A stretch of 64,000 nt of DNA, from contig CABYPD010000003.1 in the NCBI GenBank assembly GCA_902520835.1, forward strand, positions 38,759 through 102,758. The letters are read 5' to 3'. Shown here piece after piece: positions 10,331-19,056 of the stretch. Position numbers and translations under genes: made by a program. Source of the DNA: an uncultured Bacteroidota bacterium. Lineage in GTDB: Bacteria; Bacteroidota; Bacteroidia; Flavobacteriales; Flavobacteriaceae. The notes under the pieces are model-generated. The model searched no databases. It was not told where the DNA came from and saw only the letters and a program-made list of their open reading frames with translations. The first letter of the stretch is position 1; each line of letters begins with the position of its first letter.

Positions 10331-11721
10331 TTTAATTCTGCTTTTTCAATTGATGTCATTAATGCTCCAACTTTATTGTATACTTCATTTAATTCATTTT
10401 TTGGAACAGATTTCGAGACTACTCCAGCACCAGCTTGAAAATACAATGATTGGTTTTTTGATAAAAATGATCTTATAATAATTGCATGGTTAAAATTCCC
10501 CTCAATACCAATCATTCCAATTGCTCCACCATAGAATTGTCTTTTTGATGTCTCATAGTGATTAATTAATTCCATTGCTTTGTACTTAGGTGCTCCTGTT
10601 AAAGTTCCAGCTGGAAATGTATTACCAATTATTTCTTTAGATTTTGATTTAAGAGTTCCTGTAACCTTTGATACTAAATGAATTACATGAGAGTAAAACT
10701 GAATTTCTCTATCTTTTTCCACAACAACATCTTTACATGATCTGCTTAAATCATTTCTTGCAAGATCCACAAGCATCATGTGTTCACTGTTTTCTTTGTC
10801 ATCCTTTAATAATTCCTTAGCTTTTTCTCTATCAAAATTATCATCTCCTGTTCTCTTAAATGTTCCTGCAATAGGATGAATTTCTGCCTTTTGATTATTA
10901 ATAACTAATTGTGCTTCTGGCGAACTTCCAAATATTTTAAATTTACCATAGTCAAAATAAAATAGATATGGTGAGGGATTTATAGATCTTAAATTTCTGT
11001 AAACATTAAAATCATCGCCTTGAAAGGGTTGTACAAATTTTCTTGACAAAACTATTTGAAATACATCCCCCCGCATGCAATGAGAGATACCATTTTTAGC
11101 CAGTTTTATAAATTCTTCATCAGTTAGATTTGATTTAATATCTCCAATTTTTTTAAAATTGAAATTAGAAATAGTTTTATTGAATATTAATTTTTCAATT
11201 TTATTTATTTCATCATTATCATTTGAAAAAGAAATAATTGTTGAATGATTATTAAAAGTATTTACAACAATAATATTTTCATATAAACAGTATAGTATTT
11301 CAGGAATACTGTCTCCATAATTTTCATTTTGAAGTTTAATATTTTCGAAATAGTTGATTGAATCATAACTCATATAACCGTAAATTCCTTTACTCTGGAA
11401 TTTATCATTTTTAAATTCAGTGGAAAATTCAAAAGAACCAATGAAATCATTAAGTTTTTCTAAAACCGATTCATTATCATTAATTTCTTCTGTGATAGAC
11501 TCTTTATCAGGATATTTTGTTCTAATATGATTATTTTCTACCAGAAATTCTGCTATTGGTTTGAAGCATATATAAGCGTAACTATTATCTTTTGAGCTGT
11601 AATCACTGCTTTCTAATAATATAGAATTTGCATAGTTGTCTCTTATCTTTAAATAAATACTTACAGGCGTTAATGTATCTGTAATAACTTCTTTTCTATT
11701 TTCATTTAATTTAAACTTCAT
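10327..11721 (-). CDS. trpE: anthranilate synthase component I; start revised from 11751 to ATG at 11721
   Basis: Chorismate-binding domain (IFGSSPEAQLV, PIAGTFKRTG, GAGVVSKSVPKNE). The track's MSLRQAFFYY prefix is encoded by the terminator hairpin upstream; MKFKLNENRK is the likely N-terminus. Confidence 0.93.
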   Translation of the reverse strand: MKFKLNENRKEVITDTLTPVSIYLKIRDNYANSILLESSDYSSKDNSYAYICFKPIAEFLVENNHIRTKYPDKESITEEINDNESVLEKLNDFIGSFEFSTEFKNDKFQSKGIYGYMSYDSINYFENIKLQNENYGDSIPEILYCLYENIIVVNTFNNHSTIISFSNDNDEINKIEKLIFNKTISNFNFKKIGDIKSNLTDEEFIKLAKNGISHCMRGDVFQIVLSRKFVQPFQGDDFNVYRNLRSINPSPYLFYFDYGKFKIFGSSPEAQLVINNQKAEIHPIAGTFKRTGDDNFDREKAKELLKDDKENSEHMMLVDLARNDLSRSCKDVVVEKDREIQFYSHVIHLVSKVTGTLKSKSKEIIGNTFPAGTLTGAPKYKAMELINHYETSKRQFYGGAIGMIGIEGNFNHAIIIRSFLSKNQSLYFQAGAGVVSKSVPKNELNEVYNKVGALMTSIEKAELK

Positions 11722-11724
11722 ATA

Positions 11725-11756
11725 ATAAAAAAAGGCTTGTCGCAATGACAAGCCTT
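11725..11756 (-). terminator. Intrinsic terminator of the trp attenuator
   Basis: Minus strand AAGGCTTGTC-ATTGC-GACAAGCCTT followed by a T tract; 10-bp perfect stem ending a few nt before the trpE ATG. Confidence 0.88.
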
Positions 11757-11777
11757 AAATATTTTAAAATTTTAAAC

Positions 11778-11837
11778 TTATAGCGACAGGAGCTTAAACT
11801 TTAATAAGTGCCACCAAAATTTAAAACGATTTTTCAT
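11778..11837 (-). CDS. trpL: trp operon leader peptide MKNRFKFWWHLLKFKLLSL (19 aa)
   Basis: ATG AAA AAT CGT TTT AAA TTT TGG TGG CAC TTA TTA AAG TTT AAG CTC CTG TCG CTA TAA; tandem Trp codons upstream of a terminator before trpE. Below the track's length cutoff. Confidence 0.85.
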   Translation of the reverse strand: MKNRFKFWWHLLKFKLLSL

Positions 11838-11841
11838 ATCT

Positions 11842-11849
11842 CAAATATA
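11842..11849 (-). promoter_or_regulatory. Candidate Bacteroidota -7 box (TATATTTG) for the trp operon
   Basis: TAnnTTTG match 4 nt upstream of the leader-peptide ATG. Confidence 0.6.
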
Positions 11850-11918
11850 GAAACTTTTTTTAAAAAAAAACCACTGAAAAAAGTTTTAATACTTAATTTA
11901 ACAGACTTAAATTTTTAA

Positions 11919-12239
11919 ATGATGAATTTGAATATCCAAGATTGGAAAACAAACAAAGAGAAAAACTCAAAAAATATATGTTTAGACGTTAGAACTTCTG
12001 AGGAATTTAATGAAGGATATATTGATAATTCTATTAATATAGATTTTTATAAATCAATGGAATTTATGAAGTTTTTAGAAAAAAGTTCAAAGGATGAGAA
12101 TTATTATGTTTATTGTAGATCAGGTAAAAGAAGTTATGCAGCATGTGAGATAATGAAAGAATTTGGTTTTAATAATGTCTTCAATCTTGATGGTGGTTTT
12201 TTAAAATGGGTTGAATGTGGTTTTGAAGTAAATGAATAG
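11919..12239 (+). CDS. rhodanese-like domain protein
   Basis: CLDVRTSEEFNEGYIDNSINIDF, YVYCRSGKRSYAACEIM. Confidence 0.92.
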   Translation: MMNLNIQDWKTNKEKNSKNICLDVRTSEEFNEGYIDNSINIDFYKSMEFMKFLEKSSKDENYYVYCRSGKRSYAACEIMKEFGFNNVFNLDGGFLKWVECGFEVNE

Positions 12240-12450
12240 TTTAAGATATAGTTTAGAGAAATATGGCTTCAGAGTTTGCTCAAGATTAGCAGACTTTTTA
12301 GGAATTAAATCAAAGCACGTTAGACTAGCCTTTATTTATAGTAGTTTTTTTGGTCTTGGTATAGGATTTTTTATATATCTAGTTCTTGCTTTTTGGATGA
12401 GACTTAAAGATATAGTATATTCGAAAAGATCTTCAGTTTTTGACTTATGA
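12232..12450 (+). CDS. PspC domain-containing protein
   Basis: YGFRVCSRLADFLGIKSKHVRLAFIYSSFFGLGIGFFIYLVLAFWMRLKD. Confidence 0.85.
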   Translation: MNSLRYSLEKYGFRVCSRLADFLGIKSKHVRLAFIYSSFFGLGIGFFIYLVLAFWMRLKDIVYSKRSSVFDL

Positions 12451-12472
12451 TCATTTAATCAAATTATCATTT

Positions 12473-14002
12473 ATGAAAAAAATATTTCTCCTCAGTTTTT
12501 TTAGTCTTTTTACGTTGCCTGTTTTTTCACAGGAAAAAGGTTTAGACCAAAGAATTGATGAGGCATTTAAGCCAATTTCAGATTTTTTTAATGAATTAGT
12601 TTTTTTTTCGATTGGAGATAACCCTTTTGTTATATACCTTCTTGTTGGTAGTGCATTATTTTTTACCTTATATTTTGGTTTTCCAAACATTAAATATTTT
12701 TTGATTTCAATCAATGTTGTAAGAGGAAAGTATGATGATATTGAAAAAGAGAATAACAAAACTGATGATGGTGAGGTTTCGCATTTCCAAGCTTTGGCAA
12801 CTGCTGTTTCTGGAACGGTTGGAAATGGTAATATAGCTGGTGTTGCTCTTGCAATTGCTCTAGGAGGTCCAGGAGCTACATTTTGGATGATTATTTGTGG
12901 ATTACTTGGAATGTCAACAAAATTTGTCGAGTGTACGTTAGGCGTTTACTACAGAGATGTAGATAAAAATGGAATAGTATATGGCGGACCAATGTATTAT
13001 TTAAAAAAGGGTTTGAAAGAGAGGGGTTTTGAAATCTTAGGAAAGATTTCTGCAGTTATTTTTGCTGTTTGTTGTATTGGTGGTTCATTTGGTGGAGGTA
13101 ACGCTGCTCAATCAAACACAGCAACACTAGCAATAAAACAATTAATTGGCCTTGAGAGTACAAGTGCTGGAGCTGTTATAGGACTTGTTATGGCAATTAT
13201 TGTAGGTTTAATAATAATTGGTGGAATAAAAAGAATTGCATCTGTAACTGAAAAAGTTGTGCCATTTATGGCTGTACTTTACATATTAGCATGTATTTAC
13301 ATTATTTCAATTAATTTTTCACTTATTGATGATGCTATTTCGTTAATAATTACGGAAGCATTCAATCCTACTGCAATTGGAGTTGGAGGTGTAATTGGAG
13401 TATTGATGGTTGGGTTTAGAAGAGCAGCGTTTTCTAATGAGGCTGGAGCTGGCTCAGCTTCAATAGCACATTCTGCCGTAAAAACCAAGTATGCGGCATC
13501 TGAAGGTCTTGTTGCATTATTAGAACCATTTATTGATACTGTCGTAATATGTACGATGACTGCTCTGGTAATAATTATTTTTAATTTTGGAGGATATTTT
13601 GATTATGGTGGGGATGGCTTAGGAAGTATATTTATACAAGGTGAGGCATTTGAAGGTCCTGAAATAACAGCAAGAGCTTTTGCAGAATATATTCCTTATT
13701 CTGATGTATTTTTAACTACAGCGATTGTATTGTTTGCTGTTTCAACTATGATTTCATGGTCTTACTATGGAATTCAGTCTTGGAAGTTTTTATTTGGTAG
13801 AGGGAAAGTTGCAGATTTAGCATACAAATTAACTTTTTTAACTTTTATTATTATAGGTTCAGCAGCAAGTATGAATTCTATTTGGGCTTTTTCTGATGCT
13901 ATGATTTTTGCAATGGTATTTCCAAATATGATTGGTTTATTCTTTTTATTTCCAATTGTAAAAGAGCAATTAAAAAAATATTTAAACGTTATTAATAAAT
14001 AA
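12473..14002 (+). CDS. alanine/sodium:cation symporter family protein (AgcS); start revised from TTG 12440
   Basis: TAVSGTVGNGNIAGVALAIALGGPGATFWM, FSNEAGAGSASIAHSAVKT; MKKIFLLSFFSLFTLPVFSQ signal-like N-terminus at 12473. Confidence 0.92.
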   Translation: MKKIFLLSFFSLFTLPVFSQEKGLDQRIDEAFKPISDFFNELVFFSIGDNPFVIYLLVGSALFFTLYFGFPNIKYFLISINVVRGKYDDIEKENNKTDDGEVSHFQALATAVSGTVGNGNIAGVALAIALGGPGATFWMIICGLLGMSTKFVECTLGVYYRDVDKNGIVYGGPMYYLKKGLKERGFEILGKISAVIFAVCCIGGSFGGGNAAQSNTATLAIKQLIGLESTSAGAVIGLVMAIIVGLIIIGGIKRIASVTEKVVPFMAVLYILACIYIISINFSLIDDAISLIITEAFNPTAIGVGGVIGVLMVGFRRAAFSNEAGAGSASIAHSAVKTKYAASEGLVALLEPFIDTVVICTMTALVIIIFNFGGYFDYGGDGLGSIFIQGEAFEGPEITARAFAEYIPYSDVFLTTAIVLFAVSTMISWSYYGIQSWKFLFGRGKVADLAYKLTFLTFIIIGSAASMNSIWAFSDAMIFAMVFPNMIGLFFLFPIVKEQLKKYLNVINK

Positions 14003-14025
14003 GAATTTGGCATTTTTTTTGTTTT

Positions 14026-15201
14026 ATGGAGAATATGAATAATAACCAAACCAAAATAGACCACAATTACAACGAAGATTCAATTAGTTTGATAAAAGAA
14101 AGTGCTATGGACTTTTCTCTTCAATATATTCAACCCTATGTAATGGACTGGGACGAAAACCAACACTTTCCTAAAGAAGTTTTACACAAGGCGGGTGAGT
14201 ATGGTTTTATGGGTATGCTAGTACCAGAAAATTATGGTGGTTCTGGACTGGGTTATCACGAATATGTAAGTTCAATTGTCGAAATATCTAAAATTGATCC
14301 TTCCATTGGTTTGTCAATTGCTGCACATAATTCACTTTGTACAAATCACATTTTTAAATTTGGAAATGAAGATCAAAGAAATAAATGGCTACCAGGATTG
14401 GCATCTGGAAAATATATCGGTGCATGGGGTTTGACAGAACCAAACACTGGGTCAGATGCAAGTAAAATGGCATCGACTGCTGTTAAAAAAGGAAATAAGT
14501 GGGTTTTAAATGGTACAAAAAACTTCATAACCCATGGTAAATCTGGTGACATAGCAGTTGTAATTTTCAGGACAGGCCCAGTAGGAGAAAAAAATAACAC
14601 CACAGCTTTCGTTATTGAAAGAGGAAGTCGAGGATTTGAATCTGGTAAGAAGGAAAATAAACTTGGAATGAGAGCATCAGAAACAGCAGAAATGATTTTT
14701 CAAGATTGTATAATAGATGATTTTAACAGATTAGGTGAAGTCGGTTCTGGCTTTAAGCAATCGATGAAAATTCTTGATGGTGGAAGAATCTCAATTGCTG
14801 CTCTTTCATTAGGTATCGCAAAAGGAGCCTACGAAGCAGCGCTAAAATATTCAAATGAAAGAATTCAATTTGGAAAACCTATAAGTTCATTTCAAGCTAT
14901 TTCATTTAAGCTCGCTGAAATGGCAACTGAAATTGAAGCAGCTGATTTACTTGTTCGAAGCGCCTCAGATAAAATAAATAACTCAAAATCTGTTACCCTT
15001 GAAAGTGCCATGTGTAAACTATTCTCATCTGAATTATGTGTTAAAGTATCAAATGATGCAGTTCAAATTTTTGGAGGTTATGGATATATCAAGGATTTTC
15101 CAGTGGAAAAATATCTCAGAGATTCAAAACTTTGTACCATTGGTGAGGGGACTAGTGAAATCCAAAAACTTGTAATTTCAAGAAAAATATTATCTAAATA
15201 A
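14026..15201 (+). CDS. acyl-CoA dehydrogenase
   Basis: GAWGLTEPNTGSDAS, RIQFGKPISSFQAISFKLAEM, QIFGGYGYIKDFPVEKYLRDSKL. Confidence 0.96.
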   Translation: MENMNNNQTKIDHNYNEDSISLIKESAMDFSLQYIQPYVMDWDENQHFPKEVLHKAGEYGFMGMLVPENYGGSGLGYHEYVSSIVEISKIDPSIGLSIAAHNSLCTNHIFKFGNEDQRNKWLPGLASGKYIGAWGLTEPNTGSDASKMASTAVKKGNKWVLNGTKNFITHGKSGDIAVVIFRTGPVGEKNNTTAFVIERGSRGFESGKKENKLGMRASETAEMIFQDCIIDDFNRLGEVGSGFKQSMKILDGGRISIAALSLGIAKGAYEAALKYSNERIQFGKPISSFQAISFKLAEMATEIEAADLLVRSASDKINNSKSVTLESAMCKLFSSELCVKVSNDAVQIFGGYGYIKDFPVEKYLRDSKLCTIGEGTSEIQKLVISRKILSK

Positions 15202-15250
15202 TTTTTTTTTTCATTTTTATTTATAGTTTTGCCATTCAAAATTATACCAA

Positions 15251-15445
15251 ATGCTAATTATTCCTGTTAAAGAAGGAGAAAGTATAGATAAAGCTCTCAA
15301 AAGGTTTAAAAGAAAGTTTGATAAAACTGGTGCCCTTAAATCATTAAGAGAAAGGCAAGCTTACACTAAACCCTCTGTTAAAAACAGAAATAAATTTATC
15401 AAGGCAGCTCACATCCAAAAGCTAAGAGATAAAGAAAATCAATAA
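15251..15445 (+). CDS. rpsU: 30S ribosomal protein S21
   Basis: MLIIPVKEGESIDKALKRFKRKFDKTGALKSLRERQAYTKPSVKNR. Confidence 0.96.
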   Translation: MLIIPVKEGESIDKALKRFKRKFDKTGALKSLRERQAYTKPSVKNRNKFIKAAHIQKLRDKENQ

Positions 15446-15475
15446 AAGAACTAAATTTGTTTAGATAATTCTGTT

Positions 15476-16345
15476 ATGTATCTAAATGACTTTAAAAACT
15501 ATATTGAACTAGAAAAAAAATATTCAAAAAATACAGTCGTTGCCTACATAAAAGATTTGGTTGAATTCCAATCTTTTCTTAAATCATTTAATATTTTTTT
15601 AAATGATAAATTAGACTATTTCTATATTAGAAAGTGGATTATAAAACTATCAGAGAATGGTTTATCAAAAAGATCAATTAACAGAAAAATTACTTCTTTA
15701 AAATCATACTTTAATTTTTTAATCTCTATTAATAAATTAAAAAAATCTCCTCTAAAAGCTCACAAAAATTTAAAAATTGAACAAAAAGTTATAGTTCCTT
15801 TTAATGAAAAAGAATTAGATAAAGTTTTTAAAATTTTTAATAAAAACAATTCTAATAAAAACTACAGGGATTTTTTATTAATTGAAATTCTATATTCAAC
15901 AGGTTTACGTCGTGATGAAATTATAAATTTAAAATGTAAAAATATTTTTTTCGATAAAGGATTGATTAAAGTTCAAGGTAAAAGAAACAAAGAAAGATTA
16001 GTTCCTGTGCTCCCCTCATTACTAAATAAAATGAAAATTTACATTAAGAAAAATCCAAATAATATTTATTTTTTTCAATCAAAAAATGGAAGTACAATAA
16101 GTCCATCAACAGTTTACAGAATTGTAAAGAAATATTTTAGTTCCATATCAACCAAAAATAAAATTAGCCCACATGTTCTGAGACACACTTTTGCTACCCA
16201 TTTAATAAATAATGGAGCTGATATTAATGCTGTTAAAGAAATTTTAGGCCACTCTTCTTTGGCTTCTACTCAAATATATGCTAAAATTAAGATTCCCAAG
16301 ATGTTAAATGATTATATGTTGAATCATCCGAGAGAAAAGACCTAA
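15476..16345 (+). CDS. xerC: tyrosine recombinase XerC-type
   Basis: Phage-integrase fold: LYSTGLRRDEIINLK, HVLRHTFATHLINNGADINAVKEILGHSSLASTQIYA. Confidence 0.92.
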   Translation: MYLNDFKNYIELEKKYSKNTVVAYIKDLVEFQSFLKSFNIFLNDKLDYFYIRKWIIKLSENGLSKRSINRKITSLKSYFNFLISINKLKKSPLKAHKNLKIEQKVIVPFNEKELDKVFKIFNKNNSNKNYRDFLLIEILYSTGLRRDEIINLKCKNIFFDKGLIKVQGKRNKERLVPVLPSLLNKMKIYIKKNPNNIYFFQSKNGSTISPSTVYRIVKKYFSSISTKNKISPHVLRHTFATHLINNGADINAVKEILGHSSLASTQIYAKIKIPKMLNDYMLNHPREKT

Positions 16346-16385
16346 AATAAAATCTATATTTTTTTTTTAGAAAAAAATAAATAAA

Positions 16386-16393
16386 TACATTTG
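16386..16393 (+). promoter_or_regulatory. Candidate -7 box TACATTTG for the tRNA cluster
   Basis: TAnnTTTG match 14 nt before the first tRNA. Confidence 0.55.
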
Positions 16394-16407
16394 CGATCGC
16401 TAAAATT

Positions 16408-16481
16408 GCCGATGTAGCTCAGCTGGCTAGAGCAGCTGATTTGTAATCAGCAGGTCGTGGGTTCGAGTCCCTCCATCGGCT
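16408..16481 (+). tRNA. tRNA-Thr (TGT)
   Basis: Cloverleaf GCCGATG...CATCGGC; anticodon loop TTTGTAA; GGTTCGAGTCC T arm. Confidence 0.97.
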
Positions 16482-16490
16482 CAAATTTTA

Positions 16491-16573
16491 GGGGAGATAC
16501 TCAAGCGGCCAACGAGGACAGACTGTAAATCTGTTGGTTTATACCTTCGCAGGTTCGAATCCTGCTCTCCCCA
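16491..16573 (+). tRNA. tRNA-Tyr (GTA)
   Basis: Acceptor GGGGAGA/TCTCCCC, long variable arm, anticodon loop CTGTAAA. Confidence 0.97.
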
Positions 16574-16584
16574 CAAAACTATCA

Positions 16585-16657
16585 GCGGGAGTAGCTCAGC
16601 TGGTAGAGCGTCAGCCTTCCAAGCTGAATGTCGCCGGTTCGAACCCGGTCTCCCGCT
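16585..16657 (+). tRNA. tRNA-Gly (TCC)
   Basis: Acceptor GCGGGAG/CTCCCGC, anticodon loop CTTCCAA. Confidence 0.97.
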
Positions 16658-16667
16658 CAAAGTTCAA

Positions 16668-16739
16668 GCCGATGTAGCTCAGTGGTAGAGCGTTTCCTTG
16701 GTAAGGAAGAGGTCGGCAGTTCAACTCTGCTCATTGGCT
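16668..16739 (+). tRNA. tRNA-Thr (GGT)
   Basis: Acceptor GCCGATG/CATTGGC, anticodon loop TTGGTAA. Confidence 0.96.
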
Positions 16740-16817
16740 CAATATTTATTAAACCAATTATATCATTTTAGTTAGTTGCTTTTAGAAAGGTTATGATAAT
16801 CTTTCTTGTAATTAATT

Positions 16818-17399
16818 TTATCCTTCTTTTAAGTCTCTTTCTATATCTTTTTCAACAGTTTTTAGGTATTTATACCTCTTTTTTTCAGAAACAAAAGGAA
16901 CTGACCAGAATTGTTTTGTTTTCGTAAAGAGTGAAATTCTCCAACCAAAAACGAAAGTATAAACCCCCATTACAAGTCTTAATTTAACTGAATTAACATA
17001 TAGCGTTAATACAGGGAGTGCAGGAGCACCGTGAGTTATGTATGTTCTTATTTTTTTTTTCGAAAGGAATGGAACAGGATAGGCATATGTTTTAGTTATA
17101 TTTTGGAATTTATAAGCAAAACCAGGTGTGAAAACCTCATCAAAAAAAACTTCTAGCCTTGGTGTTAATCTAAACCACCATACAGGTGAAATTATATACA
17201 TTCGATCTGACCAAGTAACAAGATTTTGATAGCTTTTGATGAGTTTGGTTCTAGGTCTATTGTAGCTGTCTCTGTATAAATCAATAATTTTTAGTGACTG
17301 ATTTTTTGCAGAGTTTATTTTGGAAACAATAGTTTTAAAAATTCCATCATAACAAAATGAATTTTTTTCTGGATGTCCAATAATTATTAAATTATTCAT
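16818..17399 (-). CDS. NAD(P)H-dependent oxidoreductase, flavodoxin-like fold
   Basis: MNNLIIIGHPEKNSFCYDGIF..., SDRMYIISPVWWFRLTPRLEVFFDEVFTPGFAYKF; start revised to ATG 17399. Confidence 0.88.
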   Translation of the reverse strand: MNNLIIIGHPEKNSFCYDGIFKTIVSKINSAKNQSLKIIDLYRDSYNRPRTKLIKSYQNLVTWSDRMYIISPVWWFRLTPRLEVFFDEVFTPGFAYKFQNITKTYAYPVPFLSKKKIRTYITHGAPALPVLTLYVNSVKLRLVMGVYTFVFGWRISLFTKTKQFWSVPFVSEKKRYKYLKTVEKDIERDLKEG

Positions 17400-17461
17400 A
17401 CAAAATAAGATCAAACCATATGCCAAATAATCAATTGCACGATTTTTGAAATATAAAAATT

Positions 17462-17644
17462 ATGAAAAATTTTTTCTTAAATTATTATCCAATAATTCTG
17501 GCTTTTATTTCATTTTTGCTTTCAGTTAGTCTATGGTTTAGCGGAAACAAATTAGAGGGGATTTTTGTTGGAATTTGGGTTCCGTCAATTTTATCATTTT
17601 CTATTGCAATCAGGCAGAGAAGAAAAGATTTAAATAATAATTAA
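17462..17644 (+). CDS. hypothetical small membrane protein (60 aa)
   Basis: MKNFFLNYYPIILAFISFLLSVSLWFSGNKLEGIFVGIWVPSILSFSIAIRQRRKDLNNN; two hydrophobic stretches. Confidence 0.75.
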   Translation: MKNFFLNYYPIILAFISFLLSVSLWFSGNKLEGIFVGIWVPSILSFSIAIRQRRKDLNNN

Positions 17645-17645
17645 A

Positions 17646-17777
17646 ATGGATCTACTTCTCTTTATATCAGGTTCATTTATATTTGTTTGTTATCTGTTGT
17701 GCTTAATATATGTAATTAATAGTCAAAACAAAATTCAAGAGAAAAATGAGCTTGAAGACCCTGAACTTAATAATTAG
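17646..17777 (+). CDS. hypothetical small single-TM protein (43 aa)
   Basis: ATG at 17646, 1 nt after the previous stop: MDLLLFISGSFIFVCYLLCLIYVINSQNKIQEKNELEDPELNN*. Not in the track; overlaps the next ORF by 32 nt. Confidence 0.6.
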   Translation: MDLLLFISGSFIFVCYLLCLIYVINSQNKIQEKNELEDPELNN

Positions 17778-19056
17778 TTTTTTTGTTGTAGTGTTGTTTT
17801 CTTGCAATAACGAAAAATACGAATCTTTCTCAGAAAACAAACCATTAGCCCAATGCATAAATGGAATTGCAAAATTTAATTTAAATGATAAAATACACGA
17901 GTATGAGTGTAATAAATACGATTTGATGGGCTTTGTTTCTCTGGATGATATGGATGCGTCAATCGGAAATGACTGCTGGGGATGGACAGATCCTTTATCC
18001 AAAAATGAATATGCTCTTATGGGTTTAGATAATGGAACAGGAATAATTAATGTGACTAACCCTACAAAACCAAGATATTTAGGAAAAATTCCAACAGCTT
18101 CAGCATCCAGTATGTGGAGAGATATTAAAGTATTTAATAATTATGCGTTTATTGTCAGCGAAGCTTCAGGGCATGGCCTACAAATTTTTGATTTAACAAA
18201 ACTCAGAGGAATATCTGATGAACAAACTCATTCAGTTGACTTAACGTATAATGGCTTTGGACAAGCACATAATATTGCAATAAATGAAGAGTCAGGATAT
18301 GCATATCCCACCGGAATAAAGGGAAAGGGGTTACACATACTTAATGTTAAAGATCCCATTAATCCAGTTTTAGAATTGGAGTATCCTGAAAATGGCTATA
18401 CTCATGATGCTCAGGTTGTAAATTATAAAGGTCCAGATCAAAATTATTATGGTAAAGAAATTTTTATTGGAAGTAATGAAGATAGACTTGTGCTTGTTGA
18501 TGTAACGAATAAATTAGAGCCCAAAATAGTAAGTGTTTTTAACTACGATCATCAATATACTCATCAGTCTTGGATAACCTCAGATCATCAATATATTTTG
18601 ATGGGTGATGAATACGATGAATTAAATTTAGATTATCAACTAGTAAATAAAACTAGAACTATTATTATAAACATTGAAGATTTAGAAAATCCAAAGTTAC
18701 ATTTTAATTATTTAGCCAAAACAGATGCTATTGATCATAATGGATATGTTAAAGGTTCCAATTTCTATCTTGCAAGTTATACCTCTGGTTTGCGTGTAAT
18801 AGATATTTTAAATATATCTGATAAAAATATTAACGAAGTTGGATTCTTCGATACACATAATTCTATGAATCATTCAAATTTAGCTAAATCAGTCTCATTT
18901 AAACCATCAGATCCAGGTGATCATGATGATAAGAAGGGTTTAAACATTAAAGAATTTAATGGTGCATGGAGTGTGTACCCATTCTTTAATAGTGATAATA
19001 TTATAGTAAGTGATATTAATTCAGGACTATTTATAGTTAGAAAATCAACTAATTAA
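17746..19056 (+). CDS. choice-of-anchor B family lipoprotein (LVIVD-type repeats)
   Basis: Lipobox-like VVVLFSCNN; NDCWGWTDPLSKNEYALMGLDNGTGIINVTNPTKPRYLGKIPT; repeated beta-propeller-like units. Confidence 0.85.
   Translation: MSLKTLNLIISFFVVVLFSCNNEKYESFSENKPLAQCINGIAKFNLNDKIHEYECNKYDLMGFVSLDDMDASIGNDCWGWTDPLSKNEYALMGLDNGTGIINVTNPTKPRYLGKIPTASASSMWRDIKVFNNYAFIVSEASGHGLQIFDLTKLRGISDEQTHSVDLTYNGFGQAHNIAINEESGYAYPTGIKGKGLHILNVKDPINPVLELEYPENGYTHDAQVVNYKGPDQNYYGKEIFIGSNEDRLVLVDVTNKLEPKIVSVFNYDHQYTHQSWITSDHQYILMGDEYDELNLDYQLVNKTRTIIINIEDLENPKLHFNYLAKTDAIDHNGYVKGSNFYLASYTSGLRVIDILNISDKNINEVGFFDTHNSMNHSNLAKSVSFKPSDPGDHDDKKGLNIKEFNGAWSVYPFFNSDNIIVSDINSGLFIVRKSTN

Noticed and set aside
15476-16345. 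Integrase as marker of a mobile element or prophage
   Set aside because: Size, sequence and rpsU-xerC-tRNA context fit the housekeeping chromosome-dimer XerC; no att repeats or phage genes seen.
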